Below, piece by piece: positions 58,264 to 64,000 of a DNA stretch of 64,000 nucleotides. Source of the stretch: Falsiroseomonas algicola (GTDB taxonomy: Bacteria > Pseudomonadota > Alphaproteobacteria > Acetobacterales > Acetobacteraceae); contig NZ_JAAIKB010000004.1 in the NCBI RefSeq assembly GCF_011040385.1, positions 124,001 through 188,000 on the forward strand, given 5' to 3'. The position numbers and the translations under genes were made by a program. Under the pieces are notes generated by a model, which was given only the letters and a program-made list of their open reading frames with translations, did no database searches and was not told the DNA's origin. Within the stretch, counting starts at the first letter, position 1. Each line of letters starts with the position of its first letter.

Positions 58264-59088
58264 ATGTCCGCCACCAGCGCCGATGACGCGCCCGTCCGCC
58301 CCGGCACCGCCGCCGCGGATTGGCTGCTGCCGGCGCTGGGCGGCGCGATCTTCCTGGGCGGCTGGGAAACGCTGGTGCGCCTGCTGGGCGTGCCGAAGTT
58401 CATCCTGCCCGCGCCATCCCTGATCTTCGAGACACTGGTGAAGGACCGGGCGAGCCTGCTGGAGGCGCTGGGCTTCACCGCCACCATCACCCTCTCCGCC
58501 TTCGTGCTCGCCATGCTGTCGGGCATCGCGCTCGGCGTCGCGCTGACGCAGAACCGCATGGTGGAGCGCACCTTCTGGCCCTATGCCGTGATGATGCAGG
58601 TGACGCCGGTCATCGCCATCGCGCCGATCATCGTCATCTGGGTGGGGCTGGATCGCGTCTGGCTGGCGCTGCTGATCCTGGCCTGGCTGGTCGCCTTCTT
58701 CCCCATCCTGTCGAACACCGCGGCGGGGATGAAGTCCGTCGATCACGGCTTGAGCAACGTCTTCGACCTCTGCGGCGCCTCCCGCTGGAAGCGCTTCCGC
58801 TACCTGCAGCTGCCGGGCGCGCTGCCCTACATCCTGGCCGGCGCGCGCATCTCCTCCGGCCTCTCGGTCATCGGCGCCGTCGTCGCGGAATTCGTGGCGG
58901 GCAGTGGCTCCGCCACCGGCCTCGCCTGGGTGATCGTGGAAAGCGGGTCGCTGCTCAACGTGCCGCGCATGTTCGCGGCGCTCTTCCTGCTCTCCGCCTT
59001 CGGCATCACCATCTGGCTGGTCATGTCCGCCGTGCAGCGCGCCCTGCTGCGCCGCTGGCACGAAAGCGAATTGGCGCGGGAGAATTGA
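58264..59088 (+). CDS. ABC transporter permease (SsuC/TauC-like)
   Basis: 274 residues with six hydrophobic segments and the EAA-type loop SNVFDLCGASRWKRFRYLQLPGALPY. Motifs GWETLVRLLGVPKFILPAPS at the start and GLAWVIVESG late are typical of the NMT1-linked nitrate/sulfonate/taurine permeases. It pairs with the ATPase 5 nt downstream. Confidence 0.94.
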   Translation: MSATSADDAPVRPGTAAADWLLPALGGAIFLGGWETLVRLLGVPKFILPAPSLIFETLVKDRASLLEALGFTATITLSAFVLAMLSGIALGVALTQNRMVERTFWPYAVMMQVTPVIAIAPIIVIWVGLDRVWLALLILAWLVAFFPILSNTAAGMKSVDHGLSNVFDLCGASRWKRFRYLQLPGALPYILAGARISSGLSVIGAVVAEFVAGSGSATGLAWVIVESGSLLNVPRMFAALFLLSAFGITIWLVMSAVQRALLRRWHESELAREN

Positions 59089-59093
59089 GCGGC

Positions 59094-59864
59094 ATGGACA
59101 TGCACCATCCCGCCGAGCCCCTGCTTCGCCTGCGTGGCGTGGACAAGGTCTATGCCAGCGGCACCGTCGCGCTGCGGGGCCTCGACCTGGATATCGGGGA
59201 ACGGCAGTTCATCTCGCTCCTCGGCCCCTCGGGCTGCGGGAAATCGACGGCGCTGCGCCTGATCGCCGGCCTCGGCAGGCACAGCGGCGGCAGCATCGAC
59301 TGGCCCGGCCGCGGCTTCGTGCCGGGTGACCTCGGCTTTGTCTTCCAGGAACCCACGCTGATGCCCTGGGCCAGCGTCTGGGACAATGTCTTCCTGCCCC
59401 TGCGGCTCCGCGACCGCCCGCGCGCGCAGGTGGCGGCGGAGGTCGATGCGGCGCTCGACCTCGTCGGCCTCTCGGGCTTCGCCAAGGCCTTCCCGCGGGA
59501 GCTGTCGGGCGGCATGCGCATGCGCGTCTCCATCGCCCGCGCGCTGGTGATGAAGCCGCGTCTGCTGCTGATGGACGAGCCCTTCGCGGCCCTCGATGAG
59601 ATCACGCGCCAGAAGCTCTGCGACGATCTGCTCGGCATCTGGCGCAAGGCGGGCTGCACCGTCGTCTTCGTCACGCACAGCGTCTATGAAAGCGTCTATC
59701 TCTCCGCCCGCATCGTGGTCATGGCCGCGCGCCCCGGCCGCATCATCGGGGAGATGGCGGTGGAGGAACCCTATCCCCGCGACCGAAGCTTCCGCCTCTC
59801 CCCCGCCTATGCGGAATACTGCCGCCAGGTCTCCGGCCTGCTGGACCAGGCGATGGGCGGCTAG
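59094..59864 (+). CDS. ABC transporter ATP-binding protein
   Basis: 256 residues. Walker A GPSGCGKST, Q-loop VFQEPTLMPWASV, signature LSGGMRMRVSIARAL, Walker B LLLMDEPFAALDE and switch His in VTHSVYE. It energises the adjacent permease. The last 4 bp overlap the converging FAD-oxidase gene. Confidence 0.97.
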   Translation: MDMHHPAEPLLRLRGVDKVYASGTVALRGLDLDIGERQFISLLGPSGCGKSTALRLIAGLGRHSGGSIDWPGRGFVPGDLGFVFQEPTLMPWASVWDNVFLPLRLRDRPRAQVAAEVDAALDLVGLSGFAKAFPRELSGGMRMRVSIARALVMKPRLLLMDEPFAALDEITRQKLCDDLLGIWRKAGCTVVFVTHSVYESVYLSARIVVMAARPGRIIGEMAVEEPYPRDRSFRLSPAYAEYCRQVSGLLDQAMGG

Positions 59865-61252
59865 GCGGCCGGCCGCTTCGTCGCCCAGCCCTTCGTCGCC
59901 AAGGTCGTCACCGCCGCGCTCTCCTTCTCCTCCAGCCCCAGCTTGCCGGGGTTCAGCAGGCCATGCGGGTCCATGGCGCGCTTGAAGGCGGCGTCGCGCT
60001 CATCGATCGCCTTGATGCCGACGGCGCGCACGCCCGTGGTGTGGCTGTTGGCGACATTCATGCCCAGCGCCTGCATCTGGTCCACGAGCCCCGCCAGCTG
60101 CGCCTCGCTTTCGAACACCACATAGGGCGATCCCATGCCGACCAGCTGGCCCTGGCTGTAGAAGATCTCGAAGCGCAGCGGCCCCACGCCGCGCATGGCG
60201 TCGTGCAGCCGCGCGACGGAGGCCTCCAACTCCTGCGGCGGAAACATGCCCTGCAGCACGGTGGTGCGCGGCTGGTGCTTCTGGATCTGGCGCAGCGCAT
60301 GGCCGAAGGCGAATTCATAGAGCGGCGCGCCATAGCGCCCCCGCCCCTCCGCCACGCAGGTCACGACCCGCCCGCCATGCATCGCGACCAGCGCGCGGAA
60401 TTCCGCGAGGTGCCGCCCCGCCACCATGACCATGGCCATGGAATGCCCCTCCGGCACGATGTCGCCGAGGTTCTTCATCAGCCGCGGCACCGGCCATTCC
60501 TGCACGGAGGCCAGCTTGCGCGCGATGTCAGGATGGGCCGCGAAGGCGATGCCGAAGCGGGCGGCGTCCATGAAGTCAGGGAAGGCGACCACCGCTTCCT
60601 TCCACGCCTCCGCCGGTGCCAGCGGCAGTTCCAGCTCCGTCATCACGCCATTGGTGCCATAGGCATGCTGCACCAGCAGCGTGTCCACGCCGCGCAATTC
60701 CTCCAGCCGAGGCTCGGCCTCTACGCTCATCACCTGGATGGCGGTGATGTTGCCGGGGTCGCGCAGCATGCCCCAGCGGCAGGATCCCATGCCGCCGCTG
60801 CCGCCACCGATGAAGCCGCCGATTGTCGAATCCGACCGCGTCGAGGGGTGGATGCGCAGCTCCTTGCCATGGGCGCGCAGCACCTCGTCGATCTCGCCCA
60901 TCAGCGTGCCGCTGCGTACACGGACATTCGTGTCGCTGACGGCGACGACGCCCGTATAGCCCGTCATGTCCAGCATCGCGCCGCCCGCCAGCGGCACGGA
61001 TTGCCCGTAGTTGGCGGTGCCGCCGCCGCGCGGCGTCAGCGGTATGCGATGCCGCACGGCCCAGCGCATCACGGCGCGCAATTCGTGATTGTCCCGCGGG
61101 CTGACCACCGCCTCGGCCTCCCGCCCCCGCAGCGCCTTCCGCAGCAGCGGGCTGATCGCATACATGTCCCGGCTCTTCGCGCGCACCACGGCGGGATCGG
61201 CGGAATGGGGGACATCCGCGATCTCCTGCAGCAGCGCGGCAATGTCGGGCAT
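59861..61252 (-). CDS. FAD-linked oxidase (GlcD/VAO family), paralogue B
   Basis: 463 residues from ATG 61252; an in-frame ATG at 61309 adds 19 unconserved residues. RIPLTPRGGGTANYGQSVPL, STRSDSTIGGFIGGGSGGMGS and HAYGTNGVMTELE form the FAD domain, and MDPHGLLNPGKL ends the C-terminal domain. Clearly paralogous to 55655-57043. With the ABC importer between them, the two oxidases probably act on the imported compound or two related ones. Confidence 0.88.
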   Translation of the reverse strand: MPDIAALLQEIADVPHSADPAVVRAKSRDMYAISPLLRKALRGREAEAVVSPRDNHELRAVMRWAVRHRIPLTPRGGGTANYGQSVPLAGGAMLDMTGYTGVVAVSDTNVRVRSGTLMGEIDEVLRAHGKELRIHPSTRSDSTIGGFIGGGSGGMGSCRWGMLRDPGNITAIQVMSVEAEPRLEELRGVDTLLVQHAYGTNGVMTELELPLAPAEAWKEAVVAFPDFMDAARFGIAFAAHPDIARKLASVQEWPVPRLMKNLGDIVPEGHSMAMVMVAGRHLAEFRALVAMHGGRVVTCVAEGRGRYGAPLYEFAFGHALRQIQKHQPRTTVLQGMFPPQELEASVARLHDAMRGVGPLRFEIFYSQGQLVGMGSPYVVFESEAQLAGLVDQMQALGMNVANSHTTGVRAVGIKAIDERDAAFKRAMDPHGLLNPGKLGLEEKESAAVTTLATKGWATKRPAA

Positions 61253-61281
61253 GGCGAGGCTCCGTCCTGGAAACACACGCG

Positions 61282-61298
61282 ATGCTTGCAGGAAGCAT
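61282..61298. promoter_or_regulatory. Inverted repeat ATGCTT-N5-AAGCAT, candidate operator
   Basis: Perfect 6+6 repeat 30 bp upstream of the paralogue-B start and 74 bp upstream of the RraA-like start. Suits control of both directions by one dimeric (for example GntR-type) regulator, which is not in the window. Confidence 0.45.
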
Positions 61299-61371
61299 GC
61301 CAGAAGCACGGCTTGGCGGGACGGCGCGGCGTGCCCATGATGCGGGCGACCAGCGGGGGAAACACGGAATC

Positions 61372-62034
61372 GTGGCCGGGAACGACATCATCGCGCGCCT
61401 CTCGCGCCTCGACAGCTGCGCGCTCTCCGACGCCATGGACAAGCTCGGCCTGCCGCCCGCGCTCTCCGGCATGCCACCGCGCACCGTGCCGGGGCGCATC
61501 ACCGGCCGCGTGATGACGGTGCGCCTGGCGGAAGGCCCGCCGCCGCCCGGCACGGCGCCCCGCCACCTCTGCTCCGCCGCGATCGAGGCCGCGGCGGCCG
61601 GCGACATCCTGCTGATCCAGCACATACCGGGCCTCGATGCCGGCGGCTGGGGCGGGATCCTGTCCCGCGCCGCGCGCGCCCGTGGCCTGGCCGGCATCAT
61701 CACCGATGGCGCCGCGCGCGACATCGACGAGGCGCGGGAGATCGCCTTTCCCGTCTTCGCCGCCGCCACCACCGCCCGCACCGCCCGCGGAAGGCTGCAT
61801 GAGGCCGAGGCGGGCGGCCCCGTCACCCTCGGCAGAGTCACCGCGCGCCCCGGTGACTACGCGCTCGCCGATGGCAGCGGCGTCGTCCTCATCGCTGCCG
61901 CCGACATCGCCCGCGTGCTGGAGGCCGCGGAGATGATCGCGGCGCGGGAGGCCGCGATGGCGCGGGACGTAGAAGCGGGGAAGCCGGTCAGCCAGGTGAT
62001 GGGCGCCGACTACGAACACATGCTGCATCGCTGA
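61372..62034 (+). CDS. RraA-like protein (HMG/CHA aldolase family)
   Basis: 220 residues from GTG 61372; an ATG at 61282 would place the operator-like repeat inside the gene. RraA-fold motifs: SDAMDKLGLP, GDILLIQHIPGLDAGGWGGILSRAARARGLAGIITDG and ARDIDEAREI. Members either inhibit RNase E or, more often beside catabolic genes, act as 4-hydroxy-4-methyl-2-oxoglutarate aldolases with a metal. The catabolic neighbours favour the latter. Confidence 0.85.
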   Translation: MAGNDIIARLSRLDSCALSDAMDKLGLPPALSGMPPRTVPGRITGRVMTVRLAEGPPPPGTAPRHLCSAAIEAAAAGDILLIQHIPGLDAGGWGGILSRAARARGLAGIITDGAARDIDEAREIAFPVFAAATTARTARGRLHEAEAGGPVTLGRVTARPGDYALADGSGVVLIAAADIARVLEAAEMIAAREAAMARDVEAGKPVSQVMGADYEHMLHR

Positions 62035-62042
62035 GGATCATC

Positions 62043-62591
62043 ATGGCCCGCCTCCCCTACCTTACCCGCGCCGACCTGGCAGACCAGGACCAGGACCTGC
62101 TGAAGCGCGACATCGCGCTGAACCGCCTGCTGGCGCACAGCCCCGGCCTGGCCCGCGCCTTCACGGGCCTCGCCATGCATATCCGCCACGCCAGCCGCCT
62201 GGATGCGCGGCTGCGGGAGCTCGCGATCCTGCAGATCGGCTGGCTGGCGCGCAGCCCCTATGAATGGTCGCACCATGTCCGCATCAGCCAGGATTTCGGC
62301 TGCACGGAGGCTGACATCCGCGCCATCGGCGTGGAGACGGCGGGCGGCGATTCCGCGCTGGAGCCGCTGGCGAAGCTGGTGCTGCAAGGCGCGCGGGAGA
62401 TGTGGGACGGCCCGGCCATGTCCACCGCCACCTTCGACGCGCTGCGCCCGCAACTCGATGCGGAGGCGCTGGTGGAACTCACGCTGATCATCGCGACCTA
62501 TTGCGGCCTGGTGCGCTTCCTCGGGACCATGGAGATCGACGTGGAGCCGGACTACATGCCCTATCTCCTCGCGCATCCCCTGCCCGCATGA
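62043..62591 (+). CDS. Carboxymuconolactone-decarboxylase family protein
   Basis: 182 residues, one CMD domain: LDARLRELAILQIGWLARSPYEWSHHVRISQDFG, with the Glu and His of the family (YEWSHH) but no CxxC, so not an AhpD peroxidase. Possible decarboxylase or isomerase of an aromatic lactone. It overlaps the metallo-hydrolase start by 4 nt. Confidence 0.9.
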   Translation: MARLPYLTRADLADQDQDLLKRDIALNRLLAHSPGLARAFTGLAMHIRHASRLDARLRELAILQIGWLARSPYEWSHHVRISQDFGCTEADIRAIGVETAGGDSALEPLAKLVLQGAREMWDGPAMSTATFDALRPQLDAEALVELTLIIATYCGLVRFLGTMEIDVEPDYMPYLLAHPLPA

Positions 62592-63472
62592 TCGCCACGC
62601 AGGTCCCGGGCGTCTTCCACCGCCGCGTCGGCGAGATCCTCGTCACCGCGCTGCATGACGGCCACCAGGATGCGCCCGTTTCCTCGATGGATGGCATCGG
62701 TGCGGAGGAAGCGACGGCGCTGCTGGCCGCCTCCTTCCGCCCCGCGCGGCGCACCGCCGTCAATGCCTTCCTGATCCGGCACGGCGACCGCGCCGCGCTG
62801 GTCGATGCGGGCCTTGGCCAGGGCGTGCGCTCCACCGTCGGCTTCGTCGCGAAGCACCTGGCCGATGCGGGCGTCGATCCCGGCGCGGTGGACACGCTGC
62901 TGATGACGCATCTGCATCGCGACCACTGGGGCGGCATCGCCGACAGCACCGGCACCGCCGCCTTCCCGAATGCCACGCTGCACGTCCATGCCGATGAACT
63001 CGCGCATTGGGACAGCGACGAGGCGATGATGCGCCTGCCCGACCCCGCCCAGCGCCAGGCCATGTTCATCGAGACGCGCAACCGCCTCCGCCCCTATCGC
63101 GACCGCATGGCGCTCTTCACGCAGGGCGAGGTCTTCCCCGGCGTCACCGCCGTCCCGCTGCCCGGCCACACGCCCGGCCATACCGGCTTCATGGTGGCCT
63201 CCGGCGGCAAGTCGCTGCTGATCTGGGGCGACATCGTGCATGTGCCGGAAGTGCAGATCGCGCGGCCCGAAGTGACGATGAAGGTGGATACCGACCCTGC
63301 GCTGGCCATTGCCACGCGCCGCCGCATCCTCGACCAGGTCGCGACCGATCGCCTCGCCATCGCGGGCATGCACCTGCACTTCCCCGCCTTCGCGCATGTC
63401 GCGCGCGAAGGCTCCGGCTATCGCCTGGTGCCGGATGCCTGGACGCTCGACCCCGACGGAGACGCCCCATGA
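62588..63472 (+). CDS. Metallo-beta-lactamase-fold hydrolase
   Basis: 294 residues. Zinc motif THLHRDHWGG, then PGHTPGHTGF, GDIVH and a final His (AGMHLHFP). The N-terminal NAFLIRHGDRAALVDAG is typical of the lactonase-like subgroup. It probably hydrolyses a lactone or ester; operon neighbours suggest catabolism rather than quorum quenching. It overlaps both neighbours by 4 nt. Confidence 0.9.
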   Translation: MIATQVPGVFHRRVGEILVTALHDGHQDAPVSSMDGIGAEEATALLAASFRPARRTAVNAFLIRHGDRAALVDAGLGQGVRSTVGFVAKHLADAGVDPGAVDTLLMTHLHRDHWGGIADSTGTAAFPNATLHVHADELAHWDSDEAMMRLPDPAQRQAMFIETRNRLRPYRDRMALFTQGEVFPGVTAVPLPGHTPGHTGFMVASGGKSLLIWGDIVHVPEVQIARPEVTMKVDTDPALAIATRRRILDQVATDRLAIAGMHLHFPAFAHVAREGSGYRLVPDAWTLDPDGDAP

Positions 63473-64000
63473 TGCGCTGGATCGACCTGGACGGCGCCGC
63501 GCTGCGCTACCACGACACGGGCGGCGACGGCCCCGTGCTGCTGCTGCTGCATGAGATGGGCGGCAGCCTGGAAAGCTGGGACTTCATGCTGCCGCTGCTG
63601 ACACCACGCTGCCGCGTGCTGCGCTATGACCAGCGCGGCGCGGGCCTGTCGGAGAAGCCGCGCACGCCGCTGACCATGCCCGCGCAGGGCAATGATGCGG
63701 TGGCGCTGATGGATGCGCTCAGCGTCACGCAGCCCGTCGTGACGGTCGGCATGGCCGTCGGCGGCGCACTCGCGCTGCACCTCGCCGCCGCGCATCCCGG
63801 CCGCGTCCGCGGCGCTGTCGTCTCCTCGCCAGCCACGGGCGTGAATGAGGCCGGGCGCGTCGCGCTGCTGGCCCGCGCGCAGGAGATGGAGACGAAGGGC
63901 GCGCGCGCCGTCGTCGATACCGGCCTTCAGACGAGCTACCCGCCCGCCATGCGCGGCGATGCCGATCGCTTCGCGCATTGCCGCGCCTCGCGCCTCGGCG
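63469..64000 (+). CDS. Alpha/beta-hydrolase-fold protein, 3' end outside the window; nucleophile Ser replaced
   Basis: 177 residues seen, open to the window edge. ATG 63469 overlaps the preceding stop (ATGATG; a second ATG is at 63472). Fold motifs: LLLLHEMGGSLESWD, LRYDQRGAGLSEKP and the elbow GMAVGGALALHLA, where the G-x-S-x-G serine is Ala. It resembles 3-oxoadipate enol-lactonase relatives in layout. Either it is non-hydrolytic or uses another residue. C-terminal His not visible. Confidence 0.82.
   Translation, partial: MMRWIDLDGAALRYHDTGGDGPVLLLLHEMGGSLESWDFMLPLLTPRCRVLRYDQRGAGLSEKPRTPLTMPAQGNDAVALMDALSVTQPVVTVGMAVGGALALHLAAAHPGRVRGAVVSSPATGVNEAGRVALLARAQEMETKGARAVVDTGLQTSYPPAMRGDADRFAHCRASRLG

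Overview
The window is uniformly GC-rich (roughly 70%), compact and protein-coding, with many ATGA start/stop overlaps. I saw no rRNA, tRNA, CRISPR array, transposase or phage gene. High GC, several Bug-type solute-binding proteins, alphaproteobacterial-type chemoreceptors and a phthalate pathway together suggest an alphaproteobacterium of the Acetobacteraceae, Roseomonas-like. That placement is inference from gene content, since no phylogenetic marker is present.

Layout. 1-2.6 kb: the tail of a DUF892 ferritin-like gene, an AtzG-like/AtzE-like amidase pair, a structured repeat and a HupE/UreJ protein. 2.6-13.4 kb (minus strand): a complete chemotaxis operon (STAS, CheY, CheA, CheW, two near-identical MCPs, CheW, CheR, CheB, and a soluble double MCP-like protein) with no flagellar genes nearby. 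13.6-19.6 kb: a phthalate 4,5-dioxygenase pathway split over two divergent operons, plus a NicX/M29-like gene. A pair of ACTTAG-N4-CTAAG palindromes lies between the operons and a degenerate third copy lies before the NicX-like gene. 19.7-28.1 kb: DUF1579/SRPBCC/ArsR, an HpcH/HpaI aldolase, a 2OG-Fe(II) oxygenase, ilvD, and a two-component/PepSY/cytochrome b561 locus.

28.0-43.5 kb: catabolic and transport operons. One minus-strand operon holds a flavoprotein, an SDR, two racemase-like proteins, three Bug proteins and an isochorismatase-like protein, with a divergent LysR regulator. It is followed by an aconitase-superfamily dehydratase pair with a Bug protein and a quinone reductase, then an 8-oxoguanine deaminase-like amidohydrolase with a truncated haemoglobin, an MFS transporter and a CitE-like lyase.

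44.5-54.0 kb: the least explained region, mostly membrane or exported proteins: two mitofilin-like proteins, an orphan PstS-like protein, two DUF4239 (bestrophin-like) proteins, a DUF6524-like protein, a glycine-zipper protein, a PH-like protein and a beta-carbonic-anhydrase-like protein. The last is fused to a C-terminal domain that also occurs as a stand-alone gene in the cluster. This is the best candidate for an undescribed system; an anion/bicarbonate-related envelope function is only a hypothesis.

54.0-64.0 kb: a CocE-type hydrolase, an ABC importer of the nitrate/taurine/riboflavin-precursor type flanked by two paralogous FAD-linked oxidases, and a final run of RraA-like, carboxymuconolactone-decarboxylase-like, metallo-beta-lactamase-like and alpha/beta-hydrolase genes, the last cut by the window edge.
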